Below are positions 49,101 to 62,556 of a stretch of DNA of 64,000 nt, piece by piece (the stretch's first letter is position 1; the number at the start of each line of letters is the position of its first letter). Under the pieces are notes generated by a model. That model saw nothing but the letters and a program-made list of their open reading frames with translations, was not told where the DNA came from and did no database searches. The stretch lies in assembly GCA_005408345.1 (NCBI GenBank), contig SEMN01000352.1:248001-312000 (forward strand), read 5' to 3'. The DNA comes from Macquaria australasica (taxonomy: Eukaryota; Chordata; Actinopteri; Centrarchiformes; Percichthyidae). Made by a program: the position numbers and the translations under genes.

Positions 49101-52100
49101 ACTGTACTAACCTTGTTTCATCAGAGCTTAATGCTGTCAGAGAGAAATATCTGATCAAAGTTTCATATCCTGTGCTGCTCAGATCTCATTTTGAGGTTGT
49201 AGCTACAGTTTTTTGAACATTAGTTACCATTTCTGCCTTGTTGATAAAGTGGCATTTTAAATGATTGTGCAAGATGATGCAGCATTTTAAATGATGCAGG
49301 ATAGATTCATATTCAGAAAACATGATCGTAATGTGGACTGCTTGTGGTCGTTAAATGGTAGTTTAAAGTGCACCCATGATTTCAAGTGGTATAAAAACAC
49401 TTAAAAGCACTGTACATGTACTTTTCACATCGACTGGTGAATGATAAATCCCCTTTCTCTCCCTAACAGTAACGTGTCTTTGTCTCTGCAGGGTGATCTG
49501 TCTATGTGCCCAGTTTGAAGCGGTGCTGCAGCATGGCCTGAGGAAGAGCCGAGGCCTGGCCCTCACCGCCGCCGCTCTCAAGCAGGCTGCGGGCTTCAGC
49601 AGCAAGATTGAAGCAGGTACGAAACTTGTAACTGGCTGTACGGTCTGTTGAACTCAGGTCTAAAGTTTAAAGTCGAGGCAGCATCTTAAATTTAGCCTCC
49701 TGTCTTTACTTTGGAAAAAAGAGATATGACAATGCTAACCTTGCTGCAGGGTAGCTTGGCTTGTTATTTTAGAAGTCATGGAAGGTTGGAATTGGGAAGC
49801 TCCGAGATGCAGGATAACCACATGCACGCACGCACACACAAACACACACAAAACCTGGGTGTGAGACCAGATGGTTCGACTACAGTTCAAAATAGCATGC
49901 ACAGGAAGGTCTCTGCTTCCCTGTTTGACTCTCTCTGCTGTGCTCACCTGTCTGTCTTTAAACCTCTGTCTCAGTCTGTGGCAGGCAGCACACCTGCTGT
50001 GGCCTTGCGCTCCTAAAAGATACATGAGATGAGCTGTCATTATAAATGCACTCTGTGTGCTCAAGCATTGTTCAAACCCACAGAAGTTTATTTTAAATTC
50101 CAGTCAAGATCCCAAAGATCCCAAACAGCCTATGGCATGCCGAACTTCGGGGAAATGAAATGATAGCTGGTACAAAAATGCGGAAGACATTTGGGATATT
50201 GACAGTTGATGTAATGGTGCAGCCATAAGAACAACCTGGGTTAGAATATTTTAAACAATGTAATTTAACTAATATGTAGGTCTGATAAAGTGTTGGAAAA
50301 TGCAGATAGATAATATATAGTATGTGATACAGTTGCACAGTATGGAACACATCAGGATTCCTCTCCTTTACCCTTCAATGTACCCTAAGGAAGAGAGCTG
50401 CATTTCTTTTATTACAGCCTTAATTGAAATATTTTTGTTGTTATCCCACTGAAGAAGTTTCATGTTGTTTTTATTTGTTGCTGCTGAGCATTGCAGAATT
50501 TGTGCTCTATGGCAGCGGTTCCCAACCATTTTTTGTCTAGGTGAACTCAAGTACCCCTTCATCACACCACATGGAGTGGCTTTTCCATTACTTTTAGCTA
50601 TTTAAACATTTATCCATTACTTTTAGCTAACTATTTTGACTGTTTATCAATAACCTTAAGCTAACTACTGTTCTTTCAACTGTTTATCTGTTACTTTCTG
50701 TATTTTACTATATTACTCGTAGCTGTTTATGTTAACCAACTTTTAGCTGTTTGTTTCTCTATCTTTCACACACTCGCAACTTGCGGTGTTGCAGTTGACT
50801 CAATATGTGGATTTGGTTTTTAATCAAATTGTAATTTCTAATTGATCAAATTATTTGAGCTACTCCACCTTTCCACGTTCCCTCTGACAACTGCAGAAGT
50901 ACCCCACAGCGTACAAGTGCCCCTGATTGGGAATCACTGCTCTTTGGTATCTCTATGAGGAAATGCACAGTATGAAAAGCTTCAAGATTCAGCAGCCATC
51001 AGAGCTTATAAAGACCATTCTGCTGGTTAAGAGGCATTAGTTTCACATTACACTAAATTGTTTCTACTGTGTCATATTTAAGAACCTCGTGGCTATTAAC
51101 TCCAGATGGAGAAGAAATGCATGACTTCTGTGATGGCTAGCACGTCATAACCATTAGCAAATCTGACGTTTTCCTGTATTTCACAGTCAATTAGAAGAAA
51201 GGATTGTGGCTGAACTCGTGGATTTGGAGCTCCCTAATGACGAAGCCAGAAATAGCAGCCATCATTTTTAACATATTGTTCTGAGGTTATATGCTAATCG
51301 TATGCAAAAGAGTAGTACCCTATTCCTATTAATTACCACACCTCAGAAAATTTTACATTGAAACAGACCCACATACGTTTTTTGTCTTTTATCTTTTTTT
51401 CCCTTTATTATAGAAAATAATAAACTTGTGTGGGTTCAGTGGTGAGTGCAGAATATGGAGCTGCGTGAAAGGAGGTGTGGGTATTTGTTAATGAGAGATT
51501 GAAGATGTGCTGACTCTCAGGACTCCAGAATTGTTTTTGCCACTGCTTCACTGACCTTTTGAACCTGTTATGTAACTTAAGAACAGTTGTTTTTCACAAA
51601 TGAGATGGAACTGATTCTCTCCTTCTTTGTCCCTCTTCCTCCCTCCATGCCTCTCTTTTTTCCACCCCATGCACCCTCTCTGTACCTCCTACCTCCTCTT
51701 TGTCTTACTGCTTAACTTCCATACCCCTTGCTTCCTGTCTTCTTTTTATCCATCCCTCCAACTCCTCGTTCCATCTCTCCTTTTCCGTATCACAATTTTT
51801 CCCTCCAACCCATCAACCCACTGCCTTCCCTCCCTTTCCTGTTCTTCATCTTGCCACCTTTTACTCCCTTGTCTCTCCTCCCTCTCTCTTTTTATCCCCC
51901 CACCAGAGTTGACTTTCTGGTTCTACGTGAAGGAGCATCTGAACCGCCACGAGCTCCAGCGGTTCTACTCCCTGCGTCAGATCTCCTCAGAGCTGGGCCG
52001 GGGTCGTGCCTGGCTGCGCTGCGCCCTCAATGAGCACTCGCTGGAGCGCTACCTGCACACACTGCTGGCTGACCGCCCGCGCCTGGGGTTAGTACAGTGT

Positions 52101-55100
52101 GTGTGTGTGTGTGTGTGTTTTCACTGAACTCAATAATAAAGATATTTTGCATTTTCATATAACAAAATGTTTCTACATTTTTGCATATCAGTGGGATCTT
52201 GAATGCATGCTCTTTCAAGTTAAACTGACACTCCAGAATCAATTCACCTGTACCGTGCAGCTCTGTACAGCTGGTGTTTTATGCGGGGTTTTTCTCTTTT
52301 TGTCTTGATTCACCTCCTCTCTGTTCTCTAGAACTTATTATGAAGACTGGGCTTTTATTCTTGATGAAGAGAGAGCAAGTATGCTCCCCACCATGGCTGC
52401 AGGTGAGTTTGTGTTTTAACATTAGGTAATTGCAGTGTGAACATACTACACACCAGACTGTAGTAAGGACGTGGGTTTGTCAAATGTTTAGCCAAACTTA
52501 GATATGATGGAAAATTTAGCCAAGCAACGGCATGGTAAACATTATTGTAGTTTGAAATGCCACTCAAAGAACAGCAAAGTTGTGTCTCTTGTACATCCAA
52601 AAATTGTATCTTCTGGTGTGTGATGAGCCTTACAGCCTCACTTTCAATTTAAACATGCTTCACACAAACGGAGCTGCTGTAAAAGCAGTTATTTAACTGA
52701 CTTTGCACTTTACTTATTTAGCATGACTGGATTTGGTGGGAATTAGTGTTAATGGCTGTGCTCTTACTGTTGAACTATTGATGAGTGCAACTCAGATGAG
52801 CGCAAACTCTAAAATATTAAGAATATATACCACTGATCTTACGCCAGAGCTTTCCCCCTCTTTTCCAAAACAGGAGGATCGCCTGAGTTCATCTTAGGCT
52901 GCCCACTCTCGCTGTGTGTCCAGAAAAGCTGACAAAGCACTTTGCGGAAGTTCAAAAGCGTCATATCATTTAACTTGTCTGATCTGTGATAAATTATATT
53001 TTGCCTCTGTTTCTGCCGCGTTCTACAGGTCTGAACTCCATCCTGTTTGCCATCAACATCGACAACACTGACCTGAACGGCGGGGTGACGCGAGGAGGAG
53101 GCTCCTCGGTGTCCCACCTCCTCAAGGAGTCCACGCAGGGCATCGGCAGCCTGTGGAAAGAGTCGACTCAGGGGGTCAGCAGCCTGCTGCGAGAGATCAG
53201 CACCGCCACGGCTGTGGTGCCCGGCTTCACCCCCAGAGTGGACGGAGCCTCAGACCCGCTACCTGTCCTGCCACGCAGCACCTCTGCTGGTAGGAATCAG
53301 AAATATTTAATATGACTTGTTTGCTGCAACAGACAGCAGTGGACCAAATATTTCACAACAATACCCATGCAAGAAACACAAAATTGGTTGTTTATTTTTG
53401 TTTTAACTTGTTACCAGCATTCCCTTTTGCTATTAGTTTTCTTAAGCATATGTAGTAGTAGTTTTTTTGCTCTTCTTTCGTTCACAGATTACATAATTCT
53501 GTAGTTTTTGCAATTGAGACACCAGCAGCAAAAATCAAACATTTCTCCAAAACAAACTTCCCAGACATGGTATCTACTTCGGGACTATTTCACTGTATTG
53601 TAAGGTGTTTCTGTTATTTTGTTTACCCCTTGAATGCAGTGAATCATACATCATTGTCCTCTGCCTTCAACATGAAATAAATCTGACAGAGGATGGACAC
53701 ATGCTGTATTTTAGTATTGCAGCACACCATATTTTTACTCTTAGAAAATGCACCCCAGAACCGGCACAGACAGTAAAACGACATGTGGTTCAGTTTGAGC
53801 ATGCATAATGAATTGCACTGGTAGGACAAATCTAGTGGATGCAACACAAGGCATCTGCAGTGCTGCGGCAGTGATGAAATCCCCCATGAAATGAATAAAC
53901 TTCCAGAATGCTGGCCTCCTTGTTTGCCCTCATTTAGCTGTCTGCCCCGATCCATCCCATCGGGGAAAACTCATACCGTTTTCTCTCCTTATGTTCTGCT
54001 CAGAGGGATGAACAAGCGTTTACATTTTAACTGTGTGGTGTTAAAAAATTTCCGCTCCAATGAATGTAAATGAAATTTTAAGCTGGTGTGCAAGCTCCTC
54101 AAGGTGGGGGGATCCATTCACATTATTCGCTGGTAGAAGACTTGCTAATGCACAGGCAGGCTTTTTGGCTCTGAAAAAGAGGACAGTTGAACCACAGATA
54201 GTCTATTAGAAATTCACTTTTTAAGGCCTAATTGAAATAAACTTAAGATGCTGATGTCACCAGTACTAAACTTTGCTGTATGAACATTTGGAGGGAGCTA
54301 GTCTAGACGGGTGAAAGGTACTGAATTCATTTAAGTTTCACTTCATTCAAGGTTGAGATTGAGGTTTTTGTTCACTTCTTTTTCATCTTTCCTCTCCCAG
54401 ACTCAGGGCTGAGGAAAGAGCGCCGGAGGAAAAAGAAAATCACCAACATAATTTCCTTTGATGACGATCTGGACGGAGGGGCGGAGGACGAGGAGGAGGG
54501 GGAGGAGGAGTCCCAGAAGATGGGGGTGATGAGGAAGAGCCACACTGCTCCCGCTCAGAGCAGTGTGGAGGAAGGAGTAGACCCTTTGGAGCCGGACTTC
54601 TCCGAGTCGCCGGCCCAGAACGGCCTGTCTGAGCCGGGCATAGTCAGCTGGGTGGGATCCCCCCATCCCTCTCGCACTCCACCCAGTACTACACCTCCTC
54701 TGCCTGACAGTAAGAGTATAGACAACGAGGAGGAGGAGGAAGAGGAGGAGATGTACAAACCCAGAGCACAAACCCAGGAGGAGGAGAGGATCAGCTCTGA
54801 TCAGTGAGTCGCATGACTTCAGTTGAATGTCAGGTTATAAAAGGTATAAAGAGAAACATTTCACATTTTTCAAATTATTCTCACAGAAATTAATGTGGGC
54901 TCGGGGCACAATACTCTTGGAGGTTGCTCATTAAGTGCATGTGAAATTAAAAAGGAGATTATAAAAAATTACAGTTATAATTAAAAAGTGCGCATATTTT
55001 TGTTTCACCCTGTTTTATTGTTGAGTTTTCAAATGATGGGCTGCTGGAGGTGATTAGTTGGATCCAAATGTCAGTTGGGCAAAATGAAAGTGTTTTTTAA

Positions 55101-58100
55101 TCAGAAAACAAATGCGTACACAGCCTGCAGAGGCAGAAAATCAACCAACATTATAAACAAATAGATGGTGGCATTTTTCAATAGATCATAGATCAATAAA
55201 AAATCCTGAAAAACAATGCAAAGGACAATAAAAGGTTTTATTTTTTACTCTGGTCCTGACATTTATTCATAACACAGGAAAAAACAGGTTTTCAAACTGA
55301 GGCGCACCTTCCCAGGGGGGCGCGAGGGGACATACGTGCGGCAAAGATACTGCATGAGGTGGAAGGTTCAGGTGCATGCTGGGAAGTTACTGTAGTTTGA
55401 CCAAGCCATCAGGAAGAGCGCCAAGCTTTGAAGCCAATTTGAGATAGTGGCCAAACCGTGTAATTACTTCCGGGTCCGTCATGTGATGCTCACTGGCCCC
55501 AAGTAACTTTTTCCCATAGACTTACATTGGTAAAGAGACGTCTGTAAATCAGCGGTTATTTTTTTTGAGGTACAACAACTAACCAGTATGAACACTTAAA
55601 TAGCCCTTATTTAAATCATTATGTCCTAAAAGTTGTAAAATGCATAAATAGCTGAATCCAGAGTTATAGAGTGACTGCCATTCATGTGAGTGAGCTTATG
55701 ACGGAGCGGTTGGGAGGCGGGGCTAAAGGAAGCGCTAGTTAACTTGCTCCGAGACTCATGAGACCTAGCGGTTTGGAGGCGGGGTTAAAGGAAAAGCTAG
55801 TGCGCTTGCTCTATGGGCCAAGAATGTGGTAGCATCTCGTTTTTGAGTTTTCTTCAGTATCAAAATAATCCAGTGATAGTCGTCTGTACATCCATGGGTA
55901 CACTACAATCAGGAACTGCTAATAGCTAATTCAGCATGCTTTTAATGGTGCCAATTTGCCAAAATGTAAACAGACTTAAAAAAACGGGGCTCAAGTTGAA
56001 GCCCACAGCATAACTCACTGAATACATGGTAACATTATACTTCTTGTTTACATCCCCCAAAGCATTATGGGAGGCACAGTTGTCTCGATTTTGTCTGAGA
56101 GGGGGCCCAAAGTGTAAGACTTTAAAAATCCCTGGAATAGACTATAGAATGTGTTATGCCTATGTGGCAGGACGGGACTGAAATGTACTTATTGCTCTGG
56201 GAAAAGCCACAACCAAACTGACTGAGGTTAAAATTGTATTACTTTAGGGTGGTGGTAGGCAGCCTGTCCAGTGTGTCCACGTGGAGCCCTCTAAAGGTGA
56301 TGGCCGACCACAGCAGCTCAGACATCCTCATTCCTCTGAACCCTGCAGACCCTCAGCCAGGTACTGTAGTCCTAACAACACCAAAACAAAAACCGCAGAC
56401 TTTATTCAGCATCCTGCACCTACAAGGAAAATGGACGCATATTAAAAACACTTCCTGATGCACTCTGTTCCCAGATCAGTGTAATGTTCCTTGACTGCCT
56501 TTAGCCTACACCACTGCACTGATCCACAGTTTACATTTCCTACTTGCAATGTAAATATTTTAAATTACATACATTTTATTATATATATATATAGAGTTGT
56601 AAAGACTTTTAAGTTGTACTGTGGCAGCTCAGTGCTCTAAGAGTGCATTTTCTGTCCCTTTTTAAGGTTTTGTTATGTTTGTTTGACTGTTTTTACTGCT
56701 GACAACAGCTGCTTATGGCTTTAGTGTAGGAATCAGTTGTCTGTCAGAAGACATTTTCGATACTTTCTCTGTTTGTCTGCACCTTCACTTTCACTTCCAT
56801 TTTGCTTCAGTGAGTTCTGTGGAAGACACGGCTGCATTTCCTTCTCAGTGTGAGTCAACAGGACCGGTGGAAAACTGTGAGGGCAGCAGATCGCTGCTAA
56901 CATTCAAGTAAGATATCGTTTCAGGGGGGAATGATGTGTTGTTGTGTGAATTATTTGCAATTTAGGGCAAAATATTCATCAGTTTTAGTCACATGAAACA
57001 GGTGAGTCTAGTCAGCCGCAGCTTTCTTTACAAAAATGATTTGTGAATATACCTGATTCCTCTCTTCATGTGTTTCAGTATGGAGTCCAGTCCACTGATG
57101 CAGTCTGCTCCACTCTCCAGTGTGCTGCCAACATCTGGTCTGCCTGAGTCCATGACCGTGGGTGAGTGTTTCTCCTTTTCCCACATGTCTACTATCTTGC
57201 TCTTCCAGCTCGGTTTGTGCTCAAACCGGTTCCGTGTTATGAATCATCATGTGTTATGAATCATGCCACGTGTGAGCGAGCATCAAGACAACTGATCAGC
57301 ATTTTTGCACGACATGATTTGACTAATAGCAGTTATATCCTCCTTATAACTTCTTTGGAGATTAGATTGTCTTTTGATAAAACCTCAAGAGGAACTGGAG
57401 AGTCAACAATCATGTCCTACTAGAAACAACACAACATTTTCTGAAGTAGTGAAATTTTCTCATTTCAAGAAATCTGTTAATGGGTTCAGAAAAAATGATT
57501 TAATAAGTTTTCTTGAAACTAGCATAAGAATCTAGCCACTACAAAACCTCAAAACGAGTAAAAAAAAACTTTGATTTTGTTTAGCTTCAAATAAGGATAG
57601 AATTGTTAGAAATTCAAGTTAAACCTGCTTAAAACCAGTTTATTTGTTTTATAGACTGCACTTATTTTGCACTTTTCTGTCACATCAGTGACAGAAACAG
57701 AATAATAAAGTGTCGGGCTGAATACAGCACAAGTTTCAGTAAGTGAAATCTCTTAATTTCTTTGCTGTGCTGAGGATAAATTCAATCAAACGTAAAAAGG
57801 ATTTGCATTAGATATGACAGCAAAAATCACAATTGTTGAATCACCAGTTCCTCTTGAGGTTTTATCAGAAGACAGTCTAATCTCAGAGTATTTTGCCAAG
57901 AAGTTTGTCATGGTAATGAATCCTGTGGAAGTCCTGACATGTCTTTGTTTGGAAATTTCACCACAGCTGTCGTCTGTCGCCAATTAAATCAAACTCGCTG
58001 ATTAGTATTTTCAAACCTTGTTTTTCATTGCAGTCAAAGTGATCTAATGGCTATGAGGGAAGTTCTGTGCTAAGAGACTGTTCCGTTCTCCTCCATAATG

Positions 58101-58449
58101 GCAAACGATCCACCAGGTGGCACTGTTGGTCCAGTGTATTCACACGGTTCTGTATATACACACTCATCTGCTCCCCTCAAAGGATTTTGCTTGAGCAAAA
58201 ATTAAAGGAAAACATTAGTGTGACACAAAGTCAGATTGTGTGAATGCCTGCCATTTACATCCGCTATCAGCGATTTCAGATGTGGATAAAAATGTCCGAT
58301 TCAAAAAACACTTGATGAACATTTTAATGTACCCGCGATCCCACTCACAGGTTGGTGTTCTGCTCGGTGCCCTGCAGCTAATCAGACTCTTAGACGCTCA
58401 CACTGATGCTGTTGGATTCCTTGGATTCTGTGTGTGTGTTTGTGTGTTT

Positions 58450-58496
<47 letters not shown>

Positions 58497-61400
58497 TGTG
58501 TGTGAGGGGGAGAGAGAAAGAGACAGAGAGCCAGGGGAGGAAAGGTAAGTGGAGCTGCCTGTAAGCGCTGGGATTGAACCATCGTCCAATCTATTAGCCC
58601 TCTGTAAGAGGAGGTCACAGGGTCACAGAGAGAGCTGGTGATCTAAAAATCGCTGGGGTAGAGGCAGAGAAAATAGTCTTCAAGGTGCAGAGCTCCATGC
58701 AGCACATCTCAGTCAAGGAGACGGTTTTATTTCAAAGTCAAATCCACCCTGAAACACTAACATCAGGGTTTGGTGTCAGTCCCTATGAATCAAAGAGCAA
58801 GGAGCTTCTCTCCAGACCCACTGACATCCAGCAGTCTTGTAGGGAGAAATCCATCGCAACCTAGGCAGAGATACCGATTTCTACGCCTACTGTCGGCTCA
58901 ATAGACCAGAAGGCAGCGCAGCCAAAACAGATTTTGCAATTTGAGTAAAAGGCCGTGACTTTTTCTCGACTGGAAAAATCTCGCTCTCTTGCTCTCGCTA
59001 TCACTGGCTCTCTTGCTTTTGCTCTCCCCGCCTACTCAGTACAGCCGCGTTCCTCGAGAGGGTTGTGCAGAGTTGTTCTGAGAAACATAGGAAACCAGTG
59101 AGGAAGGAGAAGACAAGGCCGGGTTAAGGAAAGTGACTCGGAAGAACAATTCTTGGAAAGCACTTATCACACATTGATGATCTACTGATTTTATAAGGAT
59201 ATCTCATTGTAGATTTTGCCTTTTAAGCAAGTTAAACACAATTTAAATTAGCCTTATCTGCAACTTGACTTATTTCTTGCTAATGCTCACCACTTATATC
59301 TTCATAAAGGCAAAGTTAAAGGGCCACTCCACCAATTTTATATATGAAACTCGATGAACTCGTCAGGAAGAGTAGCACTCAGCCTGTGAAAACAGTTGTA
59401 TAATGACGTCTGTGGCTCAGGAGGTAGCTTTTCGAAGTTTAAAAAAAAATAACCCTGATGATGTCATAGTGATGTCATCAGGGGTATCTTGGCTTGGGCT
59501 TGCAACTTAACAATTTAAACAGAAAAGACCCATGTTAGGGACTGAAAATCAGGATATCTTGGCCTCTGCTGGTTCAATTTTGACCTTTTTTTTTTTTTTA
59601 ATTTTAATTTTTTTTTTATAAATCTCTTGTGAGTCCCCCAAATTTATGCAAGCGCAATACTACATTGATTGAGCATGTTAATTAAGTCAGGGATCAAAAG
59701 GAGCAGTTGATTGGCTCATACGCTGACAGAAGAGTGTAAGAAGACCTTCTATGAATAGGAACATTTGCAATATATCATTACAGTGTGTGCATGTTTAGTG
59801 CTAAAGAATAGTAAAAACAGCTAATGACAGTGTTTGCCCTTTTTCGTGATTAAGGCTTTGTGAAACACGCACGCGCACGCACACACACACACACACATGA
59901 ATACAAAACCTGCTGGATCTTTCAGGTGTGTGGGAGAAACTGAGAGGAAAAAGGGTGTTAGAGAGAGACCCCTGAGTGATTTACATCCAGATCTGACAGC
60001 GTGTGAGGCCAAGCAGTCCATTGATTGGAGAGTATGGAATCTATAATTCACAAGGCACCTCGATTATATGGCCTAGCTCTCTACTAATGCTAATATGAGC
60101 ACAACGTTGTACGTGTATGTATTTCCACACACTTGTGCCATAATTTGTCCATGTCCCCCTGTGAGGACAGAAGGGCGTCTGGCTCTACTGAAGTCCCTAA
60201 TGGCTCGTCTGTGGCACCTGCTGTGAACGCGTGGTCGGACTAAAGGTCATATTTATTTCTGGCCTGCTGATGTGGAGAATGGAGCTGTGGAGATAATAGA
60301 CTTCCTCTTTTCTCCTCTCTGTTGTGCTCTCCATCACACTCCTTTTCCTCCTCCTCCTCCTTCTCCCCCAACCAGGCACTTAGCTCGGGGCTCGAGGAGA
60401 CCTACTTGTGTCTGGGGGTACATCGACACCCTACATTAGTTATGAGAATAGAGTTGTGGTCTCTGCGTGTGTGTGTGTGTGTGTGTGTGTGTAAATGGTG
60501 GAATGCAAAGTGCAGGGTAGATTAACTTCTTGTCTCATGGCTGTTATTTTTGGAAATCCTGGTAACAGCCTAGTTAGGGGCTTTGAAACCTTCATGTGCA
60601 CCTCCAAGCGTAACTATGGAGATGAGTCACTGTACCACCACACAGCCCTGCCCAAATCTGCCAGATCTTAACATCAGGAATGAGATTACCATCAGCCAGC
60701 AGCTGACTTCTAGCAGACTTTGGCTGCTGCTGATACAGTTCATCTGGCTGATGCTTTAAGGCTGAAAAGGATGCTGAGGATTTTACACTGAAGTTGCTGG
60801 TATCTGATATATTGTTTAAATTCTGGTTCCATTGCAACAAAATTATATAATAGTGCTGCAGCTAACTATTATGTTCATGATTGATTCAGTTAGTATTTAT
60901 ATTAATTGATTGTTAAATGAGTGAAAATGCCAATAACTATTGGATGGATTGCCATGAAATTTTGTACAGACATTCATGGTCCCCAGACGATGAATCCTAA
61001 TGAATTTGGTAGTCTTTGGACTTTTCATCTATCACCACCAGCAGGTCAAAGTTTTATTCAGTGAAATGTATCAATATCCACTTGATGGATTGGCACAAAA
61101 TGTAGCACAGACATTCATGGTTCCCAGATGATGTATCGTGATGACTTTGCTGATCCCTTGACTTGTGCTCTAGTGCCACCATGAGGTCTTTTAGCGAAAT
61201 GTCTTGACAACTATTGGATGGATTGCCATGACATTGTGTACACACATGCATCTCCCCCTCAGGATAAATTGTAATAACTTTGGTAATCCATTAACCTTTC
61301 TAGCGTCATCATCGGGTCAAAACTGGTGGAAAATTATAAGTACTCGGCATTTCATCTAAGGTTGGAAAAGCAAATATCATTTAATATCGTATGATACAAA

Positions 61401-62525
61401 AACTCTCCATACAGATAGGAGTGCTGCCCATTATGTGGATTTTCAAGAAAACTTCATTCAATCTATTTATGACTGTACAAGTCATCTTTTGAGAAACTAT
61501 TCTGGTTTATAATTTGCTGACATTCCAGTAATAATTACAGCTTTGGAAATTATTTTGGGGGACAGCTTTGTTACATTAACAATTTTGAGATGTTGTTTAA
61601 TATTTTATTTTGCTGAAGTCAGGGAGGTCATTATATTAGAGGTATATGACAGTGGCCCAAAATATGTTATTAAGGGCAAACATCAGCTGAATATATCTGT
61701 GAATTCATAAGAGGGCTTCATCTACTTTGGCTTCTAACTGTTCTGAGTGGTAACGCAATGAAAATGGCTGGTGTTGGTGTTGAGATGTACGAGCCAAAAT
61801 GACCAAGAAGATGACAGTTTTCTTGTCCTGCTGACAGGTGTAAAAATATTATTATTACACACTAACAGCAATTAGTCCTACTGCAAATTACACTTTTTCA
61901 GCTGACTAGAATTCACTTGTTATTGTGTTGTTGTTCACATTTAGTAGGTGTGTCTTGCATGATAATGTGTAGCTGAAACATACTGTAATTTCCAAGTTGA
62001 GTTTGGTTTAATTTTTTCTTGATGCATAGTTTAATGTGAATGGTAGCCAGTGTTTTCCTCCCCTGAGTTTATCTTGGATTAGTTTCTTTCTTCAGAGTTT
62101 TATAGTAGCTTCCAAAAAAGTATGTTTTACTGTAGCAATGAAACTGTTCTCTGTGAGTCGGATAGATATAATTTTGTATAACTTCTGTCAGCAGAAAAAA
62201 AAGTAAAACCTGGTTTTATCAAAGCAGTTCATCTTAAGGACGGAACAAAAGTGCAGCATTAATCCAGCAAGTGTGGCGTGAAAGTGAGATTCTGTTATTT
62301 TTACATTTGAAATCTGTAGGTTATTAGTTTATGCATATTGCTGTGTGTAGTCTCTGTGTGTATTTTATGTATTTGAAGTAGTGGTTGTGCAGAAATCTCA
62401 CTCTGGTCTCCTCTGCAGTGGAGCTGCGTCAGGCCATTGTAGCCATGATGAACAGGAAGGACGAGCTGGAGGAACAAAACACGTACGTTGGGATATATTC
62501 TCCTTATCTGCTGCTCGCAAACCCC

Positions 62526-62556
<31 letters not shown>

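Noticed and set aside
51627..51912. Long Leu/Ser/Pro-rich open frame upstream of snx29 exon 5
   Set aside because: Translation of a low-complexity pyrimidine tract; only the part after the acceptor at 51,907 is coding, in the snx29 frame.
55375..55410. Second ZNF143-like motif (minus strand ACTACAG...TTCCCAGCATGC)
   Set aside because: The core is interrupted and it lies beside a dispersed intronic repeat, so it is probably repeat-derived rather than a promoter.
58382..58618. His/Thr and Val/Cys repeat open frames
   Set aside because: Translations of the (TG)n microsatellite.
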